Shown here: positions 32,617 through 43,490 of the stretch, one piece after another | Position numbering within the stretch: position 1 is the first letter of the stretch | How the letters are laid out: the number at the start of each line of letters is the position of its first letter | From: Boothiomyces macroporosus | Taxonomy: Eukaryota; Chytridiomycota; Chytridiomycetes; Rhizophydiales; Terramycetaceae | Direction of reading: 5' to 3' | Length of the DNA stretch: 64,000 nt | NCBI GenBank assembly: GCA_027604185.1 | Contig: JADGKB010000006.1 | Span: 62,001-126,000, forward strand | Made by a program: the position numbers and the translations under genes | The notes under the pieces: generated by a model | What the model saw: only the letters and a program-made list of their open reading frames with translations | Told to the model about the DNA's origin: nothing | Databases searched by the model: none

Positions 32617-33519
32617 TCATTTTTTGAACAAGCAAGCACTAGCATAAGATACAGAAGAATCCCTTTTGTCTACAACTTTGGATGACTGGGCATACTTTAC
32701 AAACTCCAATTCCCACTGAGAGGCTCCTAACAGTTCAACCACTCTTAAAAGTAGCAAAATGGGATTCCTTCCACAGATGGTGTTTCTACTTTCCTTCAAA
32801 TACGACAGAAACGAAGAGTAATTTAGACCAGATATCAACTCCATTCCCTTGCGATCTAATTGCTCAATAAAAGAGTATATTGGCATCGATGAATCGCAAG
32901 GCGAATAGTCAAATCGTTCTCCCCAATGACAAAAATCAGATGAGATTACAAACAGATTGCAATCATCGTTCAAGTATTCCGCAAGTGTATTCGCGATACC
33001 ATCAATTTGAGATAAATCTCCTACCATAATCGGAATCAAGGTATAGGCACCAGATTTTCTCTGATTAGAATGGAATACCTGGACATTATTTTTTGAATAA
33101 AAGGCAAGTGTAATTCCAGAGAGTGCTCATTCTTGTCCACATTGGCACTCATCGTAGAGTACTTTCCAGTATCCAGCAGTTTTTGAATGACTTGTCAGTT
33201 TTGACTTACCTCCAAGATCAACCTTTATGTCTCCAATCGGAGTTTCATAATACTCGCTAACAGATAGTGCGCAGCCTTTCAAATAGACTTTGTGGGAAGG
33301 TCCAAGCAAAAAGACCCTTTCGATATTCTGTGGTGAAATTGCTTTGTATGCATAAGCGGCAGTTTGCCCACTGAACCGATATCCAGCATGTGGGGCGATG
33401 ATCGCTCTCGCATTGCTCTTTTCAACATCCGCGCCAAGTAGAAACTCGTCCAGCTGCCGATTCAATATTTGCGGGTCGCCTTCATACCAACTAAATGCAT
33501 GTGTTGCAGGTCTTTTCAT
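32617..33519 (-). CDS. MEMO1: MEMO1-family protein
   Basis: MEMO1 is a dioxygenase-fold protein that binds copper or iron and has a signalling role in animals. Clear blocks are RPATHAFSWYEGDPQILNRQ, AIIAPHAGYRFSGQTAAYAY and ERVFLLGPSHKVYLKGCALS. The C-terminal half starts from IPIMVGDLSQIDGIANTLAE and has LFVISSDFCHWGERF. Metal-ligand His and Cys residues of the family (H in PHAGY, H in GPSH, C-H in DFCHWG) are present. The ATG at 33517-33519 sits 17 bp from the MRPS21 ATG. The stop is 19 bp from the Dpy-30 gene's stop. Confidence 0.93.
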
Positions 33520-33536
33520 TTTTTTCAATCAAAAAA
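33520..33536. promoter_or_regulatory. 17-bp divergent promoter interval
   Basis: The whole interval between the MEMO1 and MRPS21 start codons is ttttttcaatcaaaaaa, which carries a T-run plus CAA on the plus strand and a similar T-run plus GA on the minus strand. It is the shortest start-to-start gap in the window. Transcription must start inside the neighbour or give near-leaderless mRNAs. Confidence 0.5.
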
Positions 33537-33862
33537 ATGCAGTTGAAAACACTACTGCAATTCAGTAGAGGATACAAAAAGCAAATATGGGATACAGCCT
33601 CAGTGTCCCTGGGACGCTCAGTGATTGTCGACAAGAATGTCAACCAGGCTTACAATGAATTGAGGAATATTTTGAACGAGAGCAATGTCAGAAAAGTAGT
33701 TCGTTCGCAGCAAAGATTTGAAAGCTTTCACGACAAGAAAAAGAGATTAAGAAAGGAAAGGGATTGGGGGGTTTACTTGGCAGCTGTCAAAAAGAATGTC
33801 AAGATTGCTCTGCATATGAAGCAAAGAACTGCTGACGAAAAGCAGAATTATGATCATTTATA
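33537..33862 (+). CDS. MRPS21: Mitochondrial ribosomal protein bS21m
   Basis: This is a small-subunit mitoribosomal protein, 108 aa, single exon. The N-terminus MQLKTLLQFSRGYKKQIW is presequence-like. The S21 core GRSVIVDKNVNQAYNELRNI and RFESFHDKKKRLRKERDWGV match the bS21 helix pair with its basic tail. It is slightly longer than bacterial bS21, as in other mitochondria. Confidence 0.85.
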
Positions 33863-33897
33863 ATATATTCTTATTCGCAATAGTCTAGCTAACTGTT

Positions 33898-35791
33898 TTA
33901 TTCAATCGAAGCTTCATCATCACTTGCCTGTTCAAACTGGTGCGCAATGTCCTTCACTGGCAGCGATCGAGAATAGAATCTGCTGGTACCAAGCACTTGA
34001 TACTGTTCAGGAATTGGAGACAAGAATGATCTAGATGTAGATTCCGCAAGAGATATAGAATCCCTGTGCATTTCAGCTGACAATGATTTGGTTATTGAAT
34101 TCCTGTTTCCTCTAATCTCTTCTGAAAACGATTTGGGCAATTGCAAAGCACTGGGCTCTGCCAGGGTGACTAATGGCTTATTTACATTTTGCAATAGTGA
34201 ACTTTGCTCGTCGTCATCTGTCAAATTAGAATTAGTTGTATCATTATCTTCTCTGTGCATATAATTACTATCCGCTCTCTCTAGAATATTATTGTTTTTT
34301 GTATCCAAAATGTACAATACGATTGTCAGAATTGTTCCCAGCCCACCTAAAGAGGCATAAAACAGTTCTACAGGTAGGAAGCCTTGCCAGATGACATGAA
34401 TCCGCGCTGTAAACAGAGGCAAAATTGTCAAACAGACATTCAAAGCTGAAGTTGATATCCCAAAAGCAGTCCCAAGTATTTTCAATTTTACCCCTTTAAC
34501 TTCATGCAATAGTTCACAATAATTGACACATGTAGCAACTGAGGGCCATAATACTACGCCATATATCGAGTAGGATAGTCCCAGTATGACCATTCCAACT
34601 ATTGGAGTCAAATCAGTCAATCCAAGTAATAAGTGAGAAAATGCTAGTCCAAGGGAGCAAAAGAACAACCATAACACTCTATGACCAAATCTATCAACTA
34701 CATAACCAAAGAAGGGAACTACAAAAGCGGAAAGTAAATCAGGAATCCTTCAATTAACACATATTACCCCATTATTAAACCTGCAGTGGCTGGATCACCT
34801 GGGTACCATTTCGACATTAAGAAATCTGATAAAGTCGTATTAAAGGGAATAACAGTTCCGTACAATGTGATACATAGCACACACAATACCCAGAATGAAA
34901 TCGGTAGATATCTAATATCCACTACCTCATCGGAATCTTCCTGAGTGGGGCTTTGCTGCATACTTTCAAATAGCAATGGCGTAGCATCTGGCTCAGGTTT
35001 TTTTATAGTAATAAGGATCGCAAGTATGATTGCAGCTACAAATGAAATATATACAAAGAAAGAGCCGATCCAGATGGCAGACAACAACCCTAATGATGAA
35101 CTAATTCTTGGTGATGATATACTATTTAGCATAGATCCCAACCGCCCTATACACAAATCTAGTTAGCTCTAAAATACTCATCCCCAACGCAAACGCTAAT
35201 TCCTTTCCTTGAAACCAAGTTGTAGTGATACTGGCTTGAACAACAGAAACACACTCTCCTCCAATCCCAAACAAAGTCCTTCCGATCAACATCAAATTGA
35301 AATCTCTAGTTGTTACTCCAATGGCGAAAATAGTTTGGCCAATACATATAACTGAGGATAACACGAGTAAGACATATCTGGAATCATGTCTATCGATCAG
35401 TTGACCTACATTAAAGAATATTACCTCCCAAGAAAGGGAGAAACATATTTGGAAAAGAATAAACTGAATAGAGTAAATTGAGTTCGTATTGCCAGGTATC
35501 ATAATCATGCCCCAAGAATAACTGTAGTTGAGAATTAAGTGCGGCTGGATTATCAAATGCGTAAAAGTTGCCGAATAGTAACAAGGAAGAAAGGAATAGT
35601 ATTATCCATCGTTTCTGGTCTTGTACGGGCTTGGTTACTGGCTGGATCATAACTGGTCCGCCACCAAAGGAGGATGTTCTCCTGATGATAGTCTGATTAT
35701 GAATATTCTGATACAGTTTCCTTGTGACTATTTTGCTGTTTATAGAGTTTTCCGTTTGTTCTACAGAGTCTGTTGAACTTGATCTCTGCAT
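33898..35791 (-). CDS. MFSD1: MFSD1-like lysosomal/vacuolar transporter (major facilitator superfamily)
   Basis: MFSD1 exports dipeptides from lysosomes in animals. TM1 is ILFLSSLLLFGNFYAFDNPA with the family hallmark YAFDNPAALNSQLQ. Next come NLLYSVYSFPNMFLPFLGG, GRTLFGIGGECVSVVQASIT with TWFQGKELAFALGMSILEL, and further TMs to about 34300. The C-terminal 110 residues are cytosolic, acidic and Ser-rich, with an acidic DDEQSSLLQN dileucine-like motif and another (TEN) N-terminal tail before TM1. About 12 TMs in total. Several 20-24-nt introns. The upstream side is the gene-poor interval. Confidence 0.9.
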
Positions 35792-37202
35792 ATAAACTAT
35801 TTTTTCAAGGTGGTACAAAAAATTTCCTGAACACTGGTTACAATAAAGCTTCCATGTCAGACTTTAGTTGTTTGAAATAGACTCCTTGTCAGACTTGAAC
35901 TTGGTTAGGGGTTAGGGTACGAGGTTAGATTGGAATCATTCCTTTTCAGTATGTATCAGTTATCACTAAGAATGCTGATGCTCTTAGCGACTAGGTTTAC
36001 AGCCGAATGGTAATCCGTTATGAGAATGCAAGTAAATCCATTTCAAGTGCACTAAAAATTAGCAAAGAATTTCGAAAAGGGTTTTCTAAAGGGGTTAATC
36101 TATCACTAGTACAAGAATGCGGAACAATAAAATCCAAGAAATACTCTAGCAATGAAATATTAGTTTTACCTTGCGATATTTGAAACATTTTCCATTCTCT
36201 CTGAATCGCCGTAACATGAAGTGCTCAGTTGATGTGTAGGGTTTGAAAAATGTGCATTATCTCTCTTCCTCTCTTTAGTCTACCATGATCAGCCATATTA
36301 CCCGGCAAAAGAATCAAGTAGGTGAATTGTTATTTTTAAAGGATTCATTTATTGATATTTAACATTACCATCCTTCTATAAATAAGGTTTACTGGTGTTA
36401 ATAAAGTTCATTTCTTTAAACTTTGTCGCTGCTCGGTATTGTGAGATCGCGAGCACTTGGTTCTACCTGCTTGTTGTTTAGAACGTTTGACTGATACTCA
36501 TACCAGATTAGTGTTTGATTTATTTTCTCTTTATTTTCGCTTTATTTTCTCTTTAATTTCAACTCTCCTACTAGTGTATTTCACACTGCATAATTATGCA
36601 TCTTGTTGCGCATAACTTTAAAAAGCTTAATTTCTATATAAAGCGAGGATTATTATATGAAATTATCATGGATCAAAGCAAGTCGCTGGGCTGTGGGTTC
36701 TATCAGTTGGGTATCGATATAAACAACATCAATATTCGATAAACCGACGTTAGAACGAGGCAAGAGAGAAGGATTCGAATAATAACGGAAATCTAGATAG
36801 CCACTCTTTGCCATTACAGGTCGTTGGGATGCAGTTGCACATTTACGGGGACTGGATGGCGACAATCCACTGCACACCCTTGGCCAAGACACTCTTATGG
36901 TGATCATCAAATGCACATTTTAATCAGAGGGGTTCTTCTCTGCGCCAATCGCAAATGCATTTGGTATACAAAACAGACAGTCACGTTTCTCACTCTATAT
37001 TTTGATCTCTGTATTTACAAGGACCACGCCAGTCTTAATAAATACCAAGATCTACATTCGCATAGTTGTTTTTATTTTTTACAAGTTGTTTGGTCGTGGA
37101 GCGCAGCAGATCAGAACAATAACTCTTATTTCTGTCACCACACGCGATATGAAAAGTCAATGCAAGGAAGAGACCCCCTGCATTGGTTTTAATATCGGCG
37201 GG
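35792..37202. other. Gene-poor interval with degenerate sequence
   Basis: This is the longest stretch without a supported gene. It holds a 58-codon open frame at 36007-36183 (starts MVIRYENASKSISSALKISK) that looks slightly protein-like but matches nothing I know. It also has a repeat of the word GTCAGACTT (near 35856 and 35887), a telomere-like word (35904-35917) and a pyrimidine-rich run of TTTATTTTC-type units near 36520-36565. A segment about 36370-36470 has a TATA-like and AATAAA-like pair. I see no intact element. The nearby transposase fossil suggests an old repeat-derived region. Confidence 0.5.
35904..35917 (+). repeat. Short interstitial telomere-like repeat
   Basis: The DNA reads ttaggggttagggt, two imperfect TTAGGG units, with another gaggttag just after. 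It is too short to show a telomere. It could be chance, a repair scar or part of an old element. Confidence 0.4.
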
Positions 37203-37210
37203 TATAAAAG
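37203..37210 (+). promoter_or_regulatory. Consensus TATA box
   Basis: TATAAAAG in the context cgggTATAAAAGcagcc lies 26 bp before the ATG of the membrane-anchored coiled-coil gene. It is one of the few perfect TATA boxes in the window. Most other genes have only a T-run with CAA. A start site 25-30 bp downstream would fall almost on the ATG. Confidence 0.55.
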
Positions 37211-37235
37211 CAGCCAAATATTTCTTATTTTCATA

Positions 37236-39055
37236 ATGTCAGCCTTTGAATACTTGCTTGAAATCTGTGTTTCCACAATCGCTACTCTGGTTGCGCCATT
37301 CCGCAGCGTTCCCTTGATGAAAAGCTATATATGGTTGGTGGAAATATCGATCATTGGTGGTGTACTTTTTTTAGAATATTATGGTGTAAAGGTATCCGAC
37401 CACTTGGCGACTTTGATCCCCAACTTCACTGAGCGATATTCTATCGTAAGTCAAACTAAAGTAGATGAAATTGAGAGTTGAAGAGATTTATTCCAGGGTG
37501 AAGGGGTGGAATACCTGCGAGAAAGGTGATTCTTCCAAATGTTGCCAAACGGACAACACAGTAAGCTAGCCTAATATAGGAATCGAATCTCCTCTCACAA
37601 AAACTCCGGGAGCTAGAATCAGAAAATCAAGCCCTCAAAGCTGAGAACCTTAAATTTCGAGAAGAGAGCGAAGCATTAAGAGCTGAGAACATTAAAGTTG
37701 GAGAAGAAAAACAGAAACTAAGAGATCAGATCTTAAAGTTCCGAGATGGTATAAAGCAACTAAGTGATGAAATCCAGGCTTTAAGAAATGAAAACAGGCA
37801 ATTAAGTGAGGGAAACAAGCAAATTAGTGGTAAATATTTGGATCTAAGTCGTGAAGTGCTACAACTGCGAAACGAAAATACCTACCTCAGAGAAAATGCT
37901 GACGCAGGAGAAAAATACTTTGGCACTATTGTGCAACTAGAGTTTGATCTGGCCAACGCTAGAACGGAACTCGAGCAGCTGAAAAGAACTGCTGCTGCTC
38001 CAATGAACTCTAATCCAGACACGACCCTCTCCGAAACCTTGTTTGGTACAGACATTGTAGGTTTTTCTAATTTAGAATGCCATTCCTACACATCCTGAAG
38101 ATGCAAGCCAGGACAATTCTTTCGCAAACCTATCTGGTCCTACCCCTACTGTTCCTGCTGCTGCTGATGATGTAATGGCGTACCTACAAAGCCTTTTTAC
38201 GGTACCTATAGTACTTTGCCTCTAACTTAGAACGCCATCCCTACTCAAGGAGTCGAAAGTAGTGAAGTTTCTATTCCCGTTCAGTCCACTCCAGTGCAAG
38301 AAGTGGTTGGAAACATGGCCTTTGACGTTCCATCCGCTGCAAACCCTGCTCATCCCTCTGTTTCCGAGGATGTCCTTGCCTGCCTCGAAGGTCTATTCAC
38401 TGAACCTATAGTAATTTGGTACTAACCTAGAATTCCATCCAAACCCAAGAGACAGTTGAAAGTAATAACCTTTCAATGGCAGCTCCATCTGTTCCAATCC
38501 AAGATGGAAACATGCAGCTTCACGTTCAATCCGTTGCAAACCCTACTGCTCCTACTGGTTCCAATGATGATGTTATGGCGTATCTCGAAAGCCTGTTTAC
38601 TGTGCCTATAGTAATTTACAACTAACCTAGAATGCCATCCCAGCCCAAGACGTAGCTCAAACAACCAAATGTCTCGCCCCATCACTCCCAACGGGACCAA
38701 TAGTTGTATCCCAAGGCGTTCCCGCTCCAGCTGTCCCAACACAAGAAGTAGCTGAAATGGATGGTCTCGCACTGGTAATTCTTTTTAACGCAGCTCTTGA
38801 AAGGAATCGAGCATCTAAATCTTTGTGATCAAAACGAAAGCAATGTGAATATAAAAGATGGAGCCAAAGAATTGAATGCAAAAGCAAATGGTAACTATAG
38901 CTAACATAGATTCATGCACCAAGCTTGCATCAACAGAGAAGAGAGCAGTCCAGAATCCAAAAACCATGCAGCCAGAAATAGTCTCAGTGGCAGGTGAAGG
39001 TGGAGTGGTTAGCAGGCGGGTGTTGAAGCCTTCAAGGATGAAATCAAGGAAGTAA
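37236..39055 (+). CDS. Membrane-anchored coiled-coil protein with tandemly duplicated exons
   Basis: I joined this gene by hand. Exon 1 (MSAFEYLLEICVSTIATLVA) contains hydrophobic helices ending in KSYIWLVEISIIGGVLFLEY. A 19-nt intron leads to a short Cys-containing exon, and another to a coiled coil of over 110 residues (SENQALKAENLKFREESEAL onward, rich in R-x-E-N heptads). Then come phase-0 exons, each opening N-[AS]-I-P/Q-T and closing with an amphipathic L-x-x-L-F-T-x-P-I. Exons at 38231-38410 and 38431-38610 are both 180 nt and the introns before each are 20 nt. The C-terminus is basic (RRVLKPSRMKSRK). Family unknown. Codon use is unlike its neighbours, with more C-ending Ala/Pro codons. 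Confidence 0.75.
38211..38610 (+). repeat. Two tandem 200-bp exon-plus-intron copies (partial third and fourth)
   Basis: Units 38211-38410 and 38411-38610 each consist of a 20-nt intron and a 180-nt exon, with the same borders (CCTATA before GT, AATNCCATCC after AG). A partial copy precedes (19-nt intron plus 135-nt exon, 38057-38210) and a diverged one follows (20-nt intron plus 144-nt exon, 38611-38774). Intron borders coincide with unit borders, so the duplication unit was intron plus exon. Confidence 0.85.
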
Positions 39056-39522
39056 AACACCTAATAGAAATAAAATAATGATACCTTACAATATAACTCC
39101 CACAGTCATTGATAGTCTTCAACCGTATATACTGGACCAAGACTGCTTCAAACCATCTTGATACGATAACTATTGTTATCCAGTTTCGTGTATCCCATAC
39201 GACCTTAATCGTTACAAGTCACTAATCCTGCGAAACTGCATTGTTATCTATTGTTTGTATCGATGAATGTGAATCGTGATTAAATTGGTCTGGAGTGGTG
39301 AATCCTAATCTATTGCATTGCGATGGATTCAATTGCAGATATTCATCGATGGATTCCTCAAAGTTTTGAAAGAAAAAGAAATGCATTGAGCTATAAATCT
39401 ATTCGTGGAAAAGTTGCTGCATTAATCTAGTTGGTGATTTATTCAGATCCTGCAGGAAAGTTTAATCAGTAGGAATCATACGCCACACTTTAAATTTTCT
39501 GGAGTAGATTTTTACTGTAAAT
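39056..39522. other. Spacer between coiled-coil gene and transposase remnant
   Basis: There is no open frame with coding character. Several gatt/gaatc words recur (gattcaattgcagatattcatcgatggattc area, 39330-39360). It may hold the eroded 5' end of the hAT element, but I could not find a terminal inverted repeat pair. Confidence 0.4.
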
Positions 39523-40992
39523 TTGGAATCTCCAATGACACTTGGCTTTAAAGAGTTGTACAATCGCCATTACGTTCCAGTTGGCTTAAACAAACATCGA
39601 TGCACAGTATGCGACAAATTACTCACAAGACATCAAGAAAGGATATACAAACTTACGAACCCATTTCGAAAATGCCCATTCAGATTTACTGGATTCAACC
39701 AATGATAAAAGGTTTTCATTTGCCAACAAGGGTCATTCTGTTTATCCTTGGTTAGAGCTCATTGTGCACGCTAGTCTGCCTGTTTCTATTTGCGACTCTC
39801 CGTCTACAGCCAAGCATATCAAATTCAATAGCATATCTGCTGAAACATTAGAAATGCATTTGCATACTGTAGCAGAAGCTGTCGAGCAGAAGGTGGCTTC
39901 TGATTTACCTGATCGTTTTGGTGTTGTACTGGATGGACGGACTGATGGGTCTGATCATTTTGTTTCATTGTTTGCAGTGTATCAACTCGGCGGGATTGCA
40001 AAGTATTCTTTTCTAGATATTCACGCATTTCAGAAAGAAGACTATTCATTGGCAGCTTGCAAAGAATTTATCACTGATGTATTAGAAAAGTATGGAAAAT
40101 CATTGGACAGTTTGATCTTCATGGTTGCTGAAAATACCCAAGTGAGTACTGATACCGCAGATTCAATTGGGGTTCCATTTATTGGATGCGCAAATCAAAG
40201 GCTTAATCTTGCTTGTTTAGAGTACCTTAAGCGTGATGCATCTATCGTGAGAAAGATTTACAATCTGATGATCTTGCTTCTACGAAAACTTCGATATCAT
40301 AAACTAAGTGAGAAAACAGACTTGGAACCTATCCTTCGAGATATCACGAGATGGAGCACAACTTATGATATGGTAAAGCGCTTCCTTTTGCTTTATGAAT
40401 ACATTGACAAGGGCGATCCCCAGTTGGCTCCACTAATCCCCACAAAAGAAGAATGCAATACTTTGGAAAGCTTGGTTAAGGATTTGGAAGAATTTCATGC
40501 AGCATCGGTGCTTTTAAATGATCCAAAAATAGATTTGGGTGAAGTACGAGCGATATTTAATTCAATCATTCAAGTATTTCCAACTATGGTTACTACTCTT
40601 GCTTCTGACAGTTCCATTGTTCACTGCCCTGATTTTGAAAATGCCATCATCAAAGTTATAGATGGCACATACGAATATTTGAACGATAATGAACGACTGT
40701 TGTTGGAGCCATTTACTAAACCAATAGTATCCCATCAGCCGCCAAACTGAACGAATCGTCTATTGCCATCAGAGCGTTAAAGAAACGAAGGCTTGCAGAC
40801 AAATCAATTGATTTAACCTTCATTCCCTCAACGGCAAATATTATCGAAAGGCTCCATGGAGATAATATTTTTTTTTCATCACTCTATCATGGATGCGGTT
40901 ATTACACATTTAAACGCTTGATACTGTTAAAGTTGCATCGGGATTTATGGGACTCTAAACTAGTCTGTGAGCTAGTTCCTAATAAAACTTGA
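39523..40992 (+). pseudogene. Broken hAT-superfamily transposase
   Basis: A first piece has the zinc-finger (BED/C2H2-like) N-terminus, KHRCTVCDKLLTRHQERIYK, and stops at 39705. The main piece (39764-40750) carries hAT catalytic-core hallmarks, FGVVLDGRTDGSDHFVSLFA, then IGCANQRLNLAC and ILRDITRWSTTYDMVKRFL. A +1 shift near 40736 is followed by AAKLNESSIAIRALKKRRLA and IPSTANIIERLHGD. Another shift precedes FKRLILLKLHRDLWDS, the C-terminal dimerisation tail. Stops and shifts in several places show it is dead. It lacks the 20-nt introns of the host genes. It resembles hAT-like elements common in oomycetes and early fungi. Confidence 0.85.
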
Positions 40993-41088
40993 TACAGAAT
41001 TCGTACGTCTGAATAGAGTATTTTAAATATACTAAAATATGGGTGGAATAGAGTTTTGGGGTGTTTCCAAACTTTACAAATCTGAAAA

Positions 41089-43095
41089 ATGAGGCTGCCA
41101 CTATTGTTCAGCTTGGTATTTGCAGACATGTTCCTGGACAGTAAAATATACCAGGGGATAGATTACTCTAGTGCTTCCTCTCGACTACTAAGCGAACAAG
41201 GGCAGGTAGGTGCAAACGCCAAGGGAAAAGACACTGGGATTCTTATTCAAATTGAAAGCGAATCGGATTTAACAAGTTTTATCGATAATTCAATGAATCA
41301 AAAGTATGCGATTGTATTACCGATATCGCTGTTCCCTTCAGTAATCACCAAATTGCAAAACACTGGGAAAGTAGCTGGATTGGTGTTGATTCAAGATTCT
41401 GCAAACAGTCTGTCATTTGGATTACAGAATCCTAATTCAAAGTACGGCTTGTATCCTACTTCTACTTACAACTGGAATCCAAACGGAAATGGTTTAGCGT
41501 ACTATGATTTTGACTTTCCAATATTTGAAATTGTACAGAGCAACCTTCCCAATTCTATTATTGATGCATTAAAGTACAACAAGAATTCCGGTAATTCTTT
41601 CCCGTTATATTCAATGGAATTTGCTGGTCAAGCATGGTCGGTAGGAAAATCTTCAACCTGTCTAAAAAGAGGTATATTTCAACTAAGAAAGGATTCTGTC
41701 AGCCCATTGGCGAATTATCCGTTTGGAGTAGCTTCAACCCTGATATTACCAGCACAGACAAAAAGCCAATTATTTTGGTTTCTTCCCGATTCGATAGCAA
41801 TGCATTCGTTCGAGATTTGTCTTTTGGAACTGCTATTAAAGCCTCTCCAATTGTTTTAATGGCTGTGGCAGACGCCATCTCTAAAGCAAACACATCACTT
41901 CCAAAGAATCTAGTGTTTACATTCTTTGGCGCTGAAACTTGGGGATTTGCTGGTTCACAGCGATTTGTAAATGATATTTCTAAGCCATTTGTGTGCATCG
42001 ATAATAGCAAGCAGGCTACCTCTGGATGCCCTTACAACAATGGTGACTGTGTTCAGCCATGCCAGGCAAAAATTGACTTTACCAAAATCAATTTTGACAA
42101 TATTGAAACGATAATAGATTTTGATACTGTTGGACTGTTGCAAAGCAACATTTCGAAATCTACAAACATTTACATACATGTTGATGAAGTAAATGATCAA
42201 ACGACTAAATTATCTCAAGTTTTTACTTCAACATCAATTGGTCAAGGGTTCAATCAGACTGAACAGCTAAATTTGACCATATCGCCTGCGTTTACTGTAG
42301 TAAATAACCGTTTGCCTCCTTCATCAGCCATGTCTTTTCTCTCCAAAAAGAAAATACCAGCTATATTGTTGGCAGATTACGACAAGCAGTATTCTAATCC
42401 ATATTTTGAATCAGAACTCGATTTACCAAATTGGAATGACAAGCATATCACCCATCTATGCCAATTAGCAAATATCACTGCTTCCAAAATATACACATTG
42501 GCTAGTGGTAGTCCTGCACCTCCCCAAGTAGCAGCAAACTGCACACTAATCTATCAAATGTTGGATTGTGTAACTAGGAATTATTCTTGTGCGCTCATGC
42601 AGTCTGTTTACAACTCTGGTGCAAATACTGATGTGGAATCTTCCTACTCTAGTGTTTTTGGGTTTGGAAGAGGGGCTTCAAGACAAGCTACTTTTATACA
42701 TAATATGATGACTAATATCACTGCCCAAAATATCCAAGGTAAATGCACAAAGCAAACAGACTGTTCGGTAAGTGCAATTAATTTAAGGGCAATCAATTTT
42801 GCTTTTTGGGTAACTGCATGGAGGCACTGACGAGATACCATGATGCATATGGCACTGGATTGGAATTCAATTACCATTCAAATCAATATGAAGTAGTTTC
42901 TTCTTCAAATGGAACATGGACAGAGACCACGTAATCTGTTACTAACTTAGATGGGACACGACTCAGATACGGGTTTTTAAAACTATAAGCCCAACTGTTC
43001 AGGCTGTTCAGTTGGTAGCTGGCATTCTATTAACAATTTTGACAGCCGTGGTAACTTTTTACTGGCCTCGGATCTTTCCAAAGTTCAGCAGTTAA
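41089..43095 (+). CDS. NCSTN: Nicastrin, gamma-secretase subunit
   Basis: Nicastrin is the substrate-gating ectodomain subunit of the presenilin protease complex. It begins with a signal peptide (MRLPLLFSLVFADMF). Conserved features are the Cys-rich CLKRG-FCQPIGELSVWSSF block, ILVSSRFDSNAFVRD, FTFFGAETWGFAGSQRFVND (the family's E-T-W-x2-x-G-S-R-like block), RLPPSSAMSFLSKKKIPAIL with LADYDKQYSNPYFESEL, and a single C-terminal TM (VQLVAGILLTILTAVVTFYW) with a short tail. Introns of 20 nt occur at about 41674, 42769 and 42932. N-glycosylation sequons are frequent. AATAAA overlaps the stop region. Length is about 650 aa. Confidence 0.95.
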
Positions 43096-43181
43096 ATAAA
43101 GCTTGTACATTTCACAATCTGAGTAATATTGTCTAACAGCAGATTTTGGGATGCACCCATCAGGTTACACATGAGCAAACA

Positions 43182-43490
43182 ATGGAAATAGTCAACAAAA
43201 ATTGTTTGCTAGTAATGGAGCAAATAGACCCGCAATCAAAAATTCTTATACTAAACTCGCTATACTATTTAGCCGACACAGAAATAAATGTCAGGTCGCG
43301 ATTTGGAGAGGATGTCATTATATACAACCACAAAACTGGACAAAAATGTTCGATTGACCCAAGAGGAATGGCAATTTTAGAAGGTGGAGGTATATACTCT
43401 GTTCAACATGTCGACTCTGAGCTTGCTAAAAATGCTACATACACGCCAGTAATTATTGCTGACATAGGAACGAAAAATCGAGCAAGATAA
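43182..43490 (+). CDS. Unknown small protein, 102 aa
   Basis: The frame is open from 43146, and the first ATG gives MEIVNKNCLLVMEQIDPQSK. It contains RFGEDVIIYNHKTGQKCSID and ends IADIGTKNRAR. Composition looks coding, but no family is recognised. An upstream exon is possible because an acceptor-like gtctaacag lies at about 43132-43140. The real start is uncertain. Confidence 0.5.
   Translation: MEIVNKNCLLVMEQIDPQSKILILNSLYYLADTEINVRSRFGEDVIIYNHKTGQKCSIDPRGMAILEGGGIYSVQHVDSELAKNATYTPVIIADIGTKNRAR

Noticed and set aside
36210..36480. Possible solo LTR (TATA-like ctataaataag, AATAAA, then U5-like sequence)
   Set aside because: I could not find a matching second copy, TG...CA ends with target duplication, or a primer-binding site. 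Kept only as a remark on the gene-poor interval.
36653..37192. Overlapping open frames on both strands (87 and 122 codons)
   Set aside because: No coding signature, no intron logic and no family match. The DNA looks like eroded spacer.
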